This document shows positions 1-11,900 of a DNA stretch of 64,000 nucleotides, piece by piece. The notes beneath the pieces are model-generated. The model was given only the letters and a program-made list of their open reading frames with translations. It made no database searches and had not been told where the DNA came from. The DNA is from Roseateles aquatilis (lineage in GTDB: Bacteria > Pseudomonadota > Gammaproteobacteria > Burkholderiales > Burkholderiaceae_C): assembly GCF_002205645.1 (NCBI RefSeq), contig NZ_NIOF01000004.1:62001-126000 (forward strand). The letters run 5' to 3'. The first letter of the stretch is position 1, and each line of letters begins with the position of its first letter. The translations under genes were made by a program, and so were the position numbers.

Positions 1-1
1 C

Positions 2-1453
2 ACGCAGGAGAAGTACCCCAACGGCCAGCGCATGGAGCGCCGCCGCAACTACCTGGCACCGTCGCTGCGCTGGGACCTGGCGCCGCGCACCTCGCTGATC
101 CTGCAGGCCGAGCATCTGCAGGACGACGCCTCGGACGACGTGCAATACGTGACCGGCGCGGACGGCCAGCCGACCAGCGTCAAGGAAGGCGACCCGCGCT
201 ACAGCCGCATCAAGACGGGCTCCGACGCGGGCGGCTACCAGTTCGAGCACCGCTTCGGCGACGCGCCCGGCGACTGGCGCCTGAGCCACAAGCTGCGCGT
301 GGCGCGGCGCACGATGGACAAGCACCACATCCTGTCCTGGCTGGACGCGGACGGCGTCACGCTGCAGCGCCAGGCCCGCCACGACGTCGAGTCCGTCAAC
401 GAGACCACCACCGACACCACGCTGCAAGGCACGGTGACCACCGGCGCGCTGCAGCACGGCCTGCTGTTCGGCGTGGACTGGGACCGCAGCAAGGCGCGCT
501 GGCAGCGCTGGCAGGACATGACCCGCCCGCTGGACATGAACCGCCCGGTCTATGGCATCGACATCGCCTCGCCCACCACGCCGGTGGCCGACAACGTCAT
601 CACGACGACGCAGCTGGGCTTCTACGCGCAGGACCAGTTGAGGTGGGGCGAGCACTGGCGCTTCACGATCGGCGCGCGGCACGACCGCGTCAAGACCGAC
701 AGCGATGACCGATTGGGGGCCACCCAGGCGCGGCAGCAGGACAGCGCCACGACCGGACGCGTGGGCGTCAACTACCTGCTGGGCGACGGCTGGTCGCCCT
801 ACGTCAGCTATGCCGAGTCCTTCGTGCCCAACGTCGGCACCGACTTCAGCGGCAAGACCTTCGTGCCCAGCGACGGCCGCCAGGTCGAGGCCGGCATCAA
901 GTACCTGCCCAAGGACAAGCCCTACGCCTTCACCGCCGCGGTCTTCAACCTCAGGAAGACCAACGTGGTCGGTTATGACCCGGTCACCTTCGACGCGCAC
1001 CAGATCGGCAGCGTCCGCTCGCGCGGCATCGAGCTGTCGGCCAACGCGGAGCTGACGCGTCAGCTGCGCCTGATGGCGTCGTACACGGCGCTGGACCTGA
1101 AGGTGCTGTCCAGCGCCAACAGCGCCGAGGTCGGCCACACGCCCATCCTGGTGCCGGAGCGCACGGGATCGCTGTGGCTGGACTACAGCGTCGCCGACGG
1201 CACGCTCGCCGGGCTGGGCTTCGGCGCCGGCCTGCGCTACGTGGGCAAGCGCTGGAACAACGAGGCCAACACCTCGTCGCAGCCGGACTACACGCTGGTG
1301 GACGCCTCCGTCCGCTACGTCACCGGGCCGTGGCGTTTCTCCCTCAGCGGCAGCAACCTCTTCGACAAGCGCTACTACTCGGCCGTGGCCTATGGCAGCT
1401 ACTTCCGCGGCGAGCAGCGCAGCCTGCTGCTGAGCGCGAAGTACCACTTCTGA
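2..1453 (+). CDS. TonB-dependent siderophore receptor, 3' part
   Basis: The reading frame is open from the left edge, so the signal peptide, plug domain and start lie outside the window; about 483 residues of the C-terminal beta-barrel are present. Seen: alternating amphipathic strands, a segment typical of ferric-siderophore receptors (NLFDKRYYS), and a terminal strand ending SLLLSAKYHF with the C-terminal Phe used for outer-membrane assembly. Family knowledge: such barrels import Fe(III)-siderophore complexes with TonB-ExbBD energy. It converges on the siderophore synthetase operon and its 3' end is 183 bp from the last NRPS gene, so it is the probable cognate receptor for the product made here. 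Its substrate cannot be read from sequence. It ends at a strong intrinsic terminator. Confidence 0.9.
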   Translation, partial: TQEKYPNGQRMERRRNYLAPSLRWDLAPRTSLILQAEHLQDDASDDVQYVTGADGQPTSVKEGDPRYSRIKTGSDAGGYQFEHRFGDAPGDWRLSHKLRVARRTMDKHHILSWLDADGVTLQRQARHDVESVNETTTDTTLQGTVTTGALQHGLLFGVDWDRSKARWQRWQDMTRPLDMNRPVYGIDIASPTTPVADNVITTTQLGFYAQDQLRWGEHWRFTIGARHDRVKTDSDDRLGATQARQQDSATTGRVGVNYLLGDGWSPYVSYAESFVPNVGTDFSGKTFVPSDGRQVEAGIKYLPKDKPYAFTAAVFNLRKTNVVGYDPVTFDAHQIGSVRSRGIELSANAELTRQLRLMASYTALDLKVLSSANSAEVGHTPILVPERTGSLWLDYSVADGTLAGLGFGAGLRYVGKRWNNEANTSSQPDYTLVDASVRYVTGPWRFSLSGSNLFDKRYYSAVAYGSYFRGEQRSLLLSAKYHF

Positions 1454-1560
1454 GCACGCGCTGAAGCCAGCGGCCGCCACGGCGTCGGCGTCGGTGTCGG
1501 CAAGGTCCGAGCGCCTGTGCAGGCATCGTCGGCATGGCCTCGCGGCGGCGGCCGCGGGGC

Positions 1561-1603
1561 CATCGCCCGTGCCATCGCGCATGCCATCGCGCATGCCATC
1601 GCA
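1561..1603. repeat. 12-bp tandem repeat between convergent genes
   Basis: Three to four copies of a 12-bp unit close to CATCGCGCATGC lie directly before the terminator stem. The first unit is diverged (CATCGCCCGTGC), the next two are identical and the fourth is partial. No coding role is apparent. Confidence 0.6.
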
Positions 1604-1636
1604 GGCTGCCCGGGATTCCGCCCGGGCAGCCTTTTT
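1604..1636 (+). terminator. Intrinsic terminator of the TonB receptor gene
   Basis: A perfect 11-bp GC-rich stem (1604-1614 pairing with 1621-1631, arm GGCTGCCCGGG) with a 6-nt loop is followed by TTTTT. The U-tract is on the + strand, so it serves the receptor gene. On the - strand the same hairpin follows the NRPS stop codon but lacks a U-tract. Confidence 0.85.
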
Positions 1637-4600
1637 CATGCGCGCGCGAGACGGTCCGTCTCGGCGAGTCGTTCCACCAGATCCGCCAGCAACGCGGGGC
1701 TGCGGATGATGTCCAGATGGGTGGCCGCCGCAATGCGGCGCGTGGCCACGACCGGCGCGGACGTCGTCCAATCCCGCAAGGTCCCTTCGGCGCTCAGCGA
1801 GTCCTCGGCCTGGTAGACGTGGACCGGCGTATCGCCGCGATCGTGGCGGTATCGCGCCGCCTGGACGCGCTTGTCCAGCGTGGCCCACAGCAGGTACTCC
1901 GCCGCATCCTCGCCGGCGCCGTCCAGTGGCAACGGCTGATCGCGACCCGCGTGATCCGCGATGCAGGCGCGCTCGTCCTCGTCCATGCGGCCGAACAGAT
2001 CCCGCCAGCGGTCCGCCATCTCGGAGCGCGCCAGCCAGGCATCGATCCTGGCCTGCGCCTGCTCGCGCCGCGCATCGTCGAGCCGGCGCTCGGGTCGCAG
2101 CGGCTCCGTCTCGAAGACATCGACCATGGCGACGAACGCGACCTCGACGCGACCCCGCAGCAGGCGCGCCACCTCATGGGCGAGGTCCCCGCCCGAGGAC
2201 CAGCCCAGCAGCGCGCAACGGCCGGCGGGCGCGGTGGCCGCGATGAAGTCGGCGTACTCCGCCGCCAGCGCCGGAATGGAGAAGCCGCGCCAGCGCTTGT
2301 CGGTGTAGACGTGGCTCACGAAGGCGTGCACGGGACGGCTGGCACCGACGGCGTCGGCCAACGCGGTGAACTCGCGCGTGTTCACGATCATTCCGGGGAT
2401 GCAGTACAGCGGCGTACCGGAGCCATTGCCCACGTCGCTGCCGCTGCCGCTGCTGCTGGCGCTGCCACTGCTGGTGCTGGCGCCGATGCCGGTACGGCCG
2501 GGGTTCAGGCACACGGCATCGTGCGTGGCCTCCAGCCCCCGCCGCAGCGAGGCGGCCAGCTCTCCCAGGTTGGCTGCCTGCATCACCGCCGGCAGCGACA
2601 GCCGCGCGCCGCCCGGCAGTTGCCGGCGAATGCGGGCGATCAGCTTGAGGCTGAGCACCGAGTCCCCGCCCAGGTCGAAGAAGCTGTCCTCGCGCCCGAT
2701 CCGTCGCGGCTCGATGCCGAGCAGGTCGGCCCAGAGCGCCGCCAGCGCCTTCTCGCCGGGATCGACCAGGGCATGCCTGGCGTCGCGCTCGTCCATGGCC
2801 GGCTCGGGCCGCGGCAACGCGCGCCGGTCCACCTTGCCGTTGGCGTTGAGCGGCAGCGCGGGCAGCACCCGCAGCGTGGCGGGCAGCAAGTAGGCGGGCA
2901 CGCGGTGTCCGAGCCCGTCCTTCAAGGCATCGACGTCCAGCACGCGGCCCGTCCTCGGGACCACGTAGGCCCACAACTCTGCCCGCCCCTGATCGCCGAC
3001 ACCGGCCAGCACGAAGGCATCGGCCACATCCGGACAGTCGCGCAGCACGCCTTGCAGCTCGCCCGGTTCGACGCGATGGCCGCGGATCTTGACCTGATCG
3101 TCCTGCCGGCCGAGGAAGGCGAGCGTGCCGTCGCTGCGCAGTCGCACGCCGTCGCCGGTCCGGTAGAGCCGCGCGCCGTCGGTGAACGGGGACGCGACGA
3201 AACGGCTCGCGGTCAGGCCCGGCTGGCCCGCGTAACCACGCGCCACGCCGGGGCCGCCGAGGTAGAGCTCGCCGGTCATGCCCGGCCGCACCACGCGCAG
3301 GTCCGCGTCCAGCGCGTAGGCCGCCATGCGCGGCAACGGGCGGCCCAGCGGCAGCACGTCCGGCGCCGGGTCGGTCGGCGCGAGCGCATGGGTCAGGACA
3401 CCCACGGTGGTCTCCGTCGGCCCGTAGTGATTGAAGACGCGCAGGTCCGGCCGCAGTTGCCGGATCTGCCGCAGCAACGCCTCGTCCGTCGCTTCGCCAC
3501 CCAGCACGAGCACCCGCGCCGGCAGCACCGCCGCCGCGTCGCGCGCGTTGAGCAGGCCGCGCAGATGGCTGGGCACGATCTTCAGCACGTCCGCCGGATG
3601 CCGCGTCATGTGCGCCGCGAACGCGTCCGGATCGAAGGCCTCGGCGGTGTCCGGCAGATGCAGCGCGCCCCCGCCGCACAGCGCGCCGAACAGCGAGGTG
3701 TGGCCCAGGTCCGCCGCCACCGTCGACGCCATCGCGAAGCTGGCGCCGGACGGCAGCGCCAGGCGCGTCAGCAGCCCCGACACGTAGCTGGCCAGCGCAC
3801 CGTGCGAAACCACGACGCCCTTGGGCTGGCCGGTGGAGCCGGACGTGTAGATGACGTAGGCGGCCTGGTCCGGATGCGGCGGCGCAGGCCTCGCCGCCCG
3901 CGCTCGCGCCGCCGTTGCGGCCGGTGGCGTGTCCGGCAACGCGTCGAAGCGAGGAACGACGGTCCGCACCGCCCCGGCCCACTCGGGGGCCGACGTGCTC
4001 ATCAGCACGGACGCGCCGCAGTCCGCCAGCACCTGCCCCAGCCGCCGCGCCGGCGCCGACGGATCGAGCGGCACGAAGGCCCCGCCGGCCATCAGCACCG
4101 CCATCACGGCCAGCACGAACTCCGGCGACCGGTCCAGGCAGATCGCCACGCGGCGCTCCGGCCCCACGCCCAGCCCGCGCAGATGCGCCGCCCATCGCTG
4201 GGCGGCTTCCGCGAGTTCCGCGTAGCTGTGCGCCCGCTCGCGCTGGACCAGCGCGGGGGCGTCGCCATGCTTTGCCGCAATGGCGGCGAACAGCGCCGGC
4301 ACGCTCGTGTGACTGGGCGTCGTCGCGGCCTGCTCGCCCACCAGGACCGTGCCTTCGCCCGGCAACGTCAGCTCGGCGACCGCCCGATCAGGATCGCGCG
4401 CCACTTGCGCGGCCAACGCGTGGAACGCTTCGACCAGACGATCGATCGTCGCGCGATCGAAACGCTGCGTGGCGTAGGCGAGATCGAAGCCGAGTCGATC
4501 GCCGTCGGACACGACGTCCAGGCTGAGGTCGAAATGGATGTCGTCGACGGCCACCGCCCGCGCCGCGACCTGCAGATCGCTGGTGCCGGTGAGCGCGTCG

Positions 4601-5916
4601 CCGGCCGTCTGCTGCGCGCATTTGATCTGGAAGAACGGATGCAGCCCCGGCTGCCTTTCGACGCCGAGCTGGTCGACCAGCAGGTCCAGCGGCAGCTCCG
4701 CGTGGCGCTTGGCCTCCAGCAACCCGTTGCGGACCTGCCGCAGCAGGGCCGAGAACCCGGCCCGTGGATCGATGCGCGTGCGCAGCGGCAGCACGTTGGT
4801 GAAATGGCCGACGACCGTCTCCAGTTCGGCGCGGTCCCGATTGACCGTCGGCAGGCCGATGCAGAGGTCGGTGTCGCCGCCATAACGCATCACCAGCAGC
4901 TTGAGCAGCGCCACCGTGACCATGTAGGGCGAGGCCGCCTGCCGGCGCGCGAGACCCGTCAACGCCGCGGCCACGTGGCGATCGAGATCGAAGCTCAGCA
5001 GCGCGCCGCGCGCGTCCTGGCCGCGACCCCGCGGTCGGTCCAGCGGCAACGCGGTCGCGGGCGGCAGTCCGTCGAGTCGCTCGCGCCAGTAGGCCAGTTG
5101 CCGGTCCTGCTCGCCGGCTTCGAGCCAGTGGTGCTGCCAGGTCGCGTAGTCGGCGTAGTCGATGGCCGGCCAGGCGCCGTTGCCGCCTTCGGCTGCCCCG
5201 GCGCCCTGCAGATCGGCCACCAGCTCGCGCATCAGCAGATCCACCGAGCTGCCGTCCGCGACGATGTGATGCACGCCGAGCAACAGCTCCAACCGCCCGT
5301 CGGTGAGTACATGCAGCGCCGCGCGAAACAGCGGGCCGTTCTCGAGGTCGAAAGGCCGCGCGGCGAAGGCTCGCTCTTCGTCGGCCAAGGCATCGGGCGG
5401 TCGCTTGGCGGGTCCACCGGTTGGCCCATCGGTCGACACACCGATCGACCCGTCGGCCGATCTGCTCGCCAACGCGCCGGCGTCCTCCTCATTGGCGACC
5501 CAGTCCCGTCGGGCCCACTCGAAGGACTGCCCGTCCGACATCGGCCGCACGCGCTGCACCGGCTGCCCGTCGGCATCGGTGCCGAAGCAGCTCCGCAGCG
5601 CCGGATGACACGCGGCCAGCCGACGCACCGCGGCCGCCACGCGCTCGGGCGTCACCGCGCCGCGCAGGCTCAGGCGACCCGCCAGGTTGTACGCCGGCGA
5701 CTGCGGCGCGCCTTGCCAGGCCAGCCACAGCGCCCGCTGCGCGCAGGCCAGCGGCGCAGGGGCGGCCGGGTCCTCGGGATCGCCCAGAGGCCGCTTCACG
5801 ATCGGCAGCGTCGCGAAATCGAGCCCTTCGCCCGTCAGGCGCTCCAGAAAGATCCGCCGCTTGGGCGCGCTCAGTTGCGCGAACCGGCGCGCGAGGGAAA
5901 CAAGCTCCGCAGTCAT
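1636..5916 (-). CDS. NRPS, terminal module C-A(Asp)-T-TE
   Basis: A single elongation module plus releasing thioesterase, 1426 aa. Seen: condensation motif HHIVADG near residue 216; adenylation core YTSGSTG near 685; carrier motif LGGDS near 1081; thioesterase nucleophile motif GWSSGG near 1237. Pocket residues aligned by eye to GrsA give DLTKVGHVGK, which matches the known aspartate code almost exactly, so Asp is a firm prediction. A Gly/Ser-rich linker (about residues 1130-1165) joins T to TE. Start: ATG at 5916 with AGGA six bases upstream is preferred over TTG at 5922, which would overlap the upstream stop. It lies two bases after the preceding NRPS and is the last gene of the operon. The Asp is the likely target of the encoded beta-hydroxylase. 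Whether TE hydrolyses or cyclises the chain is unknown. Confidence 0.93.
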   Translation of the reverse strand: MTAELVSLARRFAQLSAPKRRIFLERLTGEGLDFATLPIVKRPLGDPEDPAAPAPLACAQRALWLAWQGAPQSPAYNLAGRLSLRGAVTPERVAAAVRRLAACHPALRSCFGTDADGQPVQRVRPMSDGQSFEWARRDWVANEEDAGALASRSADGSIGVSTDGPTGGPAKRPPDALADEERAFAARPFDLENGPLFRAALHVLTDGRLELLLGVHHIVADGSSVDLLMRELVADLQGAGAAEGGNGAWPAIDYADYATWQHHWLEAGEQDRQLAYWRERLDGLPPATALPLDRPRGRGQDARGALLSFDLDRHVAAALTGLARRQAASPYMVTVALLKLLVMRYGGDTDLCIGLPTVNRDRAELETVVGHFTNVLPLRTRIDPRAGFSALLRQVRNGLLEAKRHAELPLDLLVDQLGVERQPGLHPFFQIKCAQQTAGDALTGTSDLQVAARAVAVDDIHFDLSLDVVSDGDRLGFDLAYATQRFDRATIDRLVEAFHALAAQVARDPDRAVAELTLPGEGTVLVGEQAATTPSHTSVPALFAAIAAKHGDAPALVQRERAHSYAELAEAAQRWAAHLRGLGVGPERRVAICLDRSPEFVLAVMAVLMAGGAFVPLDPSAPARRLGQVLADCGASVLMSTSAPEWAGAVRTVVPRFDALPDTPPAATAARARAARPAPPHPDQAAYVIYTSGSTGQPKGVVVSHGALASYVSGLLTRLALPSGASFAMASTVAADLGHTSLFGALCGGGALHLPDTAEAFDPDAFAAHMTRHPADVLKIVPSHLRGLLNARDAAAVLPARVLVLGGEATDEALLRQIRQLRPDLRVFNHYGPTETTVGVLTHALAPTDPAPDVLPLGRPLPRMAAYALDADLRVVRPGMTGELYLGGPGVARGYAGQPGLTASRFVASPFTDGARLYRTGDGVRLRSDGTLAFLGRQDDQVKIRGHRVEPGELQGVLRDCPDVADAFVLAGVGDQGRAELWAYVVPRTGRVLDVDALKDGLGHRVPAYLLPATLRVLPALPLNANGKVDRRALPRPEPAMDERDARHALVDPGEKALAALWADLLGIEPRRIGREDSFFDLGGDSVLSLKLIARIRRQLPGGARLSLPAVMQAANLGELAASLRRGLEATHDAVCLNPGRTGIGASTSSGSASSSGSGSDVGNGSGTPLYCIPGMIVNTREFTALADAVGASRPVHAFVSHVYTDKRWRGFSIPALAAEYADFIAATAPAGRCALLGWSSGGDLAHEVARLLRGRVEVAFVAMVDVFETEPLRPERRLDDARREQAQARIDAWLARSEMADRWRDLFGRMDEDERACIADHAGRDQPLPLDGAGEDAAEYLLWATLDKRVQAARYRHDRGDTPVHVYQAEDSLSAEGTLRDWTTSAPVVATRRIAAATHLDIIRSPALLADLVERLAETDRLARA

Positions 5917-5918
5917 CG

Positions 5919-8900
5919 TCAATCCTGTGTCTCCAAATCATCCAGCAGCGCCGCGAAGCGGCCTGCGTCGGTGGCCGGCGCATCGGTCCGCGCGGCCGAG
6001 GCGCCCTGCTCCACGAGCCACCGCGCGAGGTCGGCGAACCGGGGGTGGTCGAACACCGCCTGCAACGAGAGCTCGACCGCGAACTGCTGGCGCAGCCGCG
6101 TCGTCAATCGGACCGCGAGCAGCGAATGCCCGCCGCGCTCGAAGAAGTGGTCCTGCCGCGTGATGCGCCCCCCGCCCAGCACGTCACCCCAGATCGCGGC
6201 CAGCGCGCTCTCGATCCCCTCGCGCGGCGGCTCGCCGCCGCTCGCCGGCACGAGCGTGGGCGCGGGCAGCGCCTTGCGATCGATCTTCCCGTTCGCGTTG
6301 AGCGGCAGCGCCGGCAACACCGTGATCACGGCAGGCAGCATGTAGTCCGGCAGCGAGCGCGACAGCCGCTCGCGCAGCACGCTGCCGTCGATGCCGACCA
6401 CGCCGCCGCAGGCCTGCATGCCGCCGCCTGCGAGACCGTCGTCATCGCCGCGCGGGTCTTCGTCCGAAGCGGACTGATCGCCGCCACGCGTGCAGGCCTT
6501 CGCACCATTCCCATCCGTGTCGACACGCCGGACGACGCCTGGCTTCGTCGACACGTAGGCCAGCAACCGCGCGCCATCCGGCGTGGTGTCCGCCACGACC
6601 ACGGCCTCGCGCACCTCGGGTTGGGCGAGCAACTGTGCCTCCACCTCGCCAAGCTCGATGCGGAAGCCGCGGATCTTGACCTGATGGTCGATGCGGCCGA
6701 GGTACACCAGCTCGCCCCGCCGATTCCAACGCACCAGATCACCGGTGCGATAGAGCCGTCCGCCGTCGCCATCGAAGGGATCGGCCACGAAGCGCTCGGC
6801 GCTCAACCCCGGGCGTCGCCAATAGCCGCGCGCCAGCAGCTCGCCGCCGATGCAGAGCTCCCCCGCCGCGCCGGGCGGCGCGAGGTTCATGTCGGTATCG
6901 ACCACGCGCATCACCCGCCCCGCCAGCGGCTTGCCGATGGGGACCTGCGCCGGCACCTCCTCGTCGCCACGCGCCGGCGGCGAGCAGTCGAGCACCGACG
7001 CCGTCACCGTGGCCTCCGTCGGCCCATAGGTATTGAGTAGACGCACGCCGCCCAGGCCTGCCTCGCGCCAGGCCCTGATGCCCTCGGGCGACATCGCCTC
7101 GCCACCGGCGTGTACCTGGCGCAGCGCCGCCGGCGGCGACAGGCCCATGCGCGCGAAGTCCTGGGCCAGCAGCAGCCAGTACGCCGTGCTGAGGTCCGCC
7201 ACGGTCACGCCGTGCTCGGTCACCTGGGCATGGAACTCTGCGCTGTCCCACAAGGTCGGCCCCCGCAGCACGATCGCCGCGCCCGCCAGCAGCGGCGCGA
7301 ACAGCTGCTCCACGAAGCCGTCGAAGTTGAGCGTCGCGAACTGCAGCACGCGGTCCCGCTCCGTCAGGTCGAAGAAGCCGGCCGCCACCCGCGCATGCCG
7401 CATCAGCGCGGCATGGGAGATACCGACGCCCTTGGGGCGGCCGGTCGATCCCGAGGTGTAGATCAGGTAGGCCAGTTGATCGCCGTGGGTGGGCACATCG
7501 GGATCGTGGACCGCTGCGCGCCGCCGCGCGCCGTCGGCCGACTCGCCGGCTTGTCGATCATCCCGGGCATCCGGTGCCTCCCGTGCCTGCTTGGCCTCCG
7601 GTGCGTCCGGAACTTCCGCCGGTCCAGCGCCGGGCCCGCCGGCCGGTTCATGCGCCGGCTCGTCGACCAGCACCGGCACCACCGACGCCGGCACCGGCAA
7701 GGTGCCCAGGACGCGGCGCTGCGTCAGCAGCAGGCCGATGCCGCTGTCCTCGATCATGGCCTCCAGCCGCGCGGCCGGGTAGGACGGATCGAGCGGCACG
7801 TAGACGCCCCCGGCCTTCAGCGTGGCCAGCACCGCCACGATCATGTCGATCGAACGCTCGGTGGCGATGCCGACCCGCGCCTCGGGTCGCACGCCCAGGC
7901 CGATCAGACGATGGGCCAGGCGATTGACGCGCTCGTCGAGCTGCGCGTAAGTCAGTTGCCCCGCGCCGCAGCGCAGCGCCATCGCATCGGGCCGCCGCGC
8001 GGCATGTCGAGCAAGGTGGCGATGGATGCGCTCGTCCGGCCCGGCATGCGCCTCGGCCCCGCGGCCCCATCGCTCCAGCTGTCGGCGACCGTGCTCGTCG
8101 ATCGCGTCGATCCGGCCGATCGGACGGTCGGCCGCCTCCGCCAGCCGGGCCAGCAGGCGCTCCACCTGCGCCGACAGCGCCCGCACGGTGGCCTCGTCGA
8201 AGCAGGCGCGGTCATAGCCGTAGTCCAGCGTCAGCGAGTGGTCCAGGTGGACCGAGACCGTCATCGGATAGTTGGTGTCGTCCTGGCTGCGGACCTCGCC
8301 GAAGCGCAGGCCGCCCGGTGCCGCCTGCCGCAACGCGGCGTCGATCGGGTAGTTCTCGAAGACGAGCAGGCTGTCGAACAGCGCCTGGCCGCCCTGCCCC
8401 GCCCAGCGCTGGATGTCGTAGAGCGGCGTCTGTTCGTGCTCGCGCGCGGCCACGCCGTCGGCCTGCAATTGGCGCAACCAGTCGCCGACCGGCCGATCCG
8501 CCGGACCCGGCACAACGACCTGCGGCAACGTGTTGATGAACAGGCCCAGCATCTCCTGGGACCCCGCCAACTCCGGCGGACGACCGGACACGGTGGTCCC
8601 GAACACCACCGCCGACTGGCCGGTGTGGCGGGCCAGCAGCAACGCCCACGCGGCCTGCACCAGCGTGTTGAGCGTCACCCGCTGCGCGCGCGCCGCGTCG
8701 CTCAACCGGCGCGTCGCGTCGGGATCGAGTCGGTGAATCAGATGGGCGATGCCGGTCGCCGTCGGCGGGGAGGCGGATGTGGGCGCCGATGCGGATGCGG
8801 ATGCGGATGCGGACGTCGGTGTCGGTGCCGGTGTCGGTGCGGCGTTCGATGCCGACGTGGACTCCGGCGCCGATGTCGGCGAGGGCCGCGGCACCGCGAG

Positions 8901-11900
8901 CGTCAACAGACTAGGACCGTCGAGCCGCGCGAGTTGCGCGCGCCAGAACGTTTCGTCGGCTTGCGCGTCGCGCGCCAGCAGGGCCCGGATGTGGTCACGG
9001 TAGCGCGCCGGGGGCGCCAGCGGCGTCTGGCCGTCGTAGCGCCGCAGCACCTCGCCCATCAACTGCGACGCGCTCCAGCCGTCGAGCAGCAGGTGATGGC
9101 TGGTCCAGACCAGGTGATGCCTGTCCGCGCCGGTGCGTGCCAGCGCGAGCCGCATCAGCGGCGGGCGCGAGAGGTCGACTCCCGCGGCCATCTCGTCGAT
9201 CGCCAGCACCTCCATGTCCGCCGCGTCACGGAGCCCGTCGAGCTCGCGCAGCGGCGTGTCCACCACGCGCGCCACCCATTGCAACGGACGTTCAAGATCG
9301 GTCAGGAATCCGGTGCGCAGCACCTCGTGCGCGGCGAGCACCCCGGCCCAGGCCCGCCGGAAACGCGCGGGATCCAGGCCGTCGATGTCGACCCGCAGTT
9401 GCGTCAGGTACTGCCCCGTGTCGGGCTGGGCCAGCACGTGGAAGAGCATGCCCGACTGCATCGGCGAAAGCGGGTACAGGTCCTCGATCCGGTCCATCGG
9501 CAATGGCAACGCATCCAGCCGCGCCTGATCCAGACCGGCCAGCGGCACGTCCGACGGCGTCAGCCCGCGGGCGCCGCCGCGGCAGTGATCGATCAGCGCG
9601 CGCAGCTCGACCTCGAATCGGTCGACCCAGGCCCGCACGACAGCGGCGTCGTGGCGCTCGCGGCTGTAGCCGACCCGCAGCGCCAGCTCGCCGTCCAGCA
9701 CCTGGCCGTTGACGGCGAACTCGTGCGACTGCTCCGCCGTCTCGTCCATGGGCGTGCCGGCGCTCTCCGTCGCCATGCGCCAGCGGCCGGCGTCGAAACC
9801 GCTGTCCACCTGGCCCAGGTAGTTGAAGACGACCTGCGCCCGCGGCACGTCCGCCAGGGCCACGCGTTGCGCCTCGCTGCCCATGTGGCGCAGCAGGCCG
9901 AAGCCCAGGCCCCGCAAGGGCACGCGGCGCAGCGCCTCCTTCACGCGCTTGAGCGCGGCCCCCGGCTCGCCCAGCGGGTCGAGCGCAAACGGAAACATGC
10001 TGGTGAACCAGCCCACGGTGCGGGAGACGTCCGGCGCATCGCCCCAGTCCTCGCGCCCGTGGCCTTCCAGGTCCACCAGCACGCGCTCGTGGCCGCTCCA
10101 GGCGCACAGCGCGCGGCCCAGCGCCGTCAACAGCAAGTCGTTGACCTGCGTGCGATAGGCCGCCGGCGCGCGCTTGAGCAGTGCCTCGGTGGCGGCCGGA
10201 TCCAGGCGCAACTCGATGGTGTCGATCGCCGTCAGGCGATTGGATCCCTCGGGCCGGTCGCACGGCATCGAGGCCGGCACGTCGATCAGCGCGCGCCAAT
10301 GGTCGAGCTCGCCATCGAGACCCGCGACGCGGCGGCTCAACGCGAGCGCCCAGTCCCGCATGCCGGCGGTCCTGGGCGGCGGCACGCAGGGCTGCCCCGC
10401 CAGGCGCCGGGCATAGGCGGTCTGCAGGTCCTCCAGCAACACACGCCACGACACGCCGTCCACCACCAGGTGGTGGACCACCAGCAGCAGGCGCCAGGAG
10501 CCGTCCGCCATCTCGACGGCCAACGCGCGCAGCAGCGGCCCGTTCGCCAGGTCCAGGCTGCGCTGGACTTCGTCGCACAGCGCCGTCAGCGCGGTCGCGT
10601 CCGCCGCGCGGCGCCACCACAGCAGCTCCCGCCGCTGCCCGTCGGGTACGTCGCCATAGGTCTGGCGCCATGCGCCATCCGGCGTCTGGCGATAACGCAG
10701 GCGCAGGCCGTCGTGCTGATGAAGCAGCGCCTCCAGCGCCTCCTGCAGCGCCGGCCGCGCCAGCGGATCGTCGCTGCGCAGCAGCACGGCCTGGTTCCAG
10801 TGATGGCGATCCGCCACGGGCGTGGCGAAGAATGCCGCCTGGATCGGCAGCAACGGCACCTCGCCGGTGGCCGGCACGGCCGACTCGGTGGTCGCCGGCG
10901 CATCGACGGCCACCACGACCGTCACCGACGCCAGCGCGGCGATGCTCTGATGCTCGAAGAGCTGGCGCGGCGCCAGTCGCCAGCCGGCCCGGCGCGCGCG
11001 CGCCACGACCTGCAGGCTGAGGATCGAATCCCCGCCCAGCTCGAAGAAGTTGTCGTTGCGGCCGACGCGTGGCACGCCCAGCAGGTTGGCCCAGATCGCG
11101 GCCAGGGCCTGCTCCGCGTCGCCTTGCGGTGCGGCGTAGTCGCGCGTCGCCGCCAGCGCGGGCTCGGGCAGCGCCTCGCGGTCGAGCTTGCCGTTCACGG
11201 TCCGCGGCAGCGCCTCCAGCACGACCAGGGCCGCCGGCACCATGTGCTCCGGCAAGACCTGGCCCAGGCGCGCGCGGAGCACCTCCGCCTCGACCCGCCG
11301 CCCGGCGCGCGGCGATACGTAGGCGATCAGCCGCGCCCCCGTCGCGCCCTGCCCCGCGATGACCGCGGCATCGCCGACCTCGGGCTGCTGGCGCAGCCGC
11401 GATTCGATCTCGCCCGGCTCGATGCGGAAGCCCTGGATCTTGAGCTGTTGATCGATGCGCCCCAGGTATTCGAGCTGGCCGTCCTCGCTCCAGCGCACGC
11501 GGTCGCCGGTGCGATAGAGGCGCCCGCCGGCAAGGTCGAACGGGTCCGCGACGAAACGCTCCGCCGTCAGGCCCGCGCGACCCAGATAGCCCCGCGCGAT
11601 GCCTTGCCCGCCGAGGTACAGCTCGCCGGGCACGCCGGGCGGCAGCAGGCACAGATCGGCGTCCAGCACCCGCGCCGTGCGATCGCCCACCGGGCGGCCG
11701 ATCGGGGCGTAGGCGGAGGTCACGGTGGTGCCGCGGCGCGCCTTCCACGCCACCGGCGTCACCACCGTCTCGGTGGGGCCGTAGCCGTTGATCAGCAGCG
11801 CCGGCCCGAGCCGGTCGTCGACCAGCGCCAGGCCCGCGCGCGGCATCGCCTCGCCACCGAACGAGCACAGGCGCAGCGTCGGCACCGCGCCGCCATGCCG

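Noticed and set aside
5917-5922. TTG at 5922 as start of the terminal NRPS
   Set aside because: The ATG at 5916 has a better-spaced AGGA and makes TTG unnecessary.
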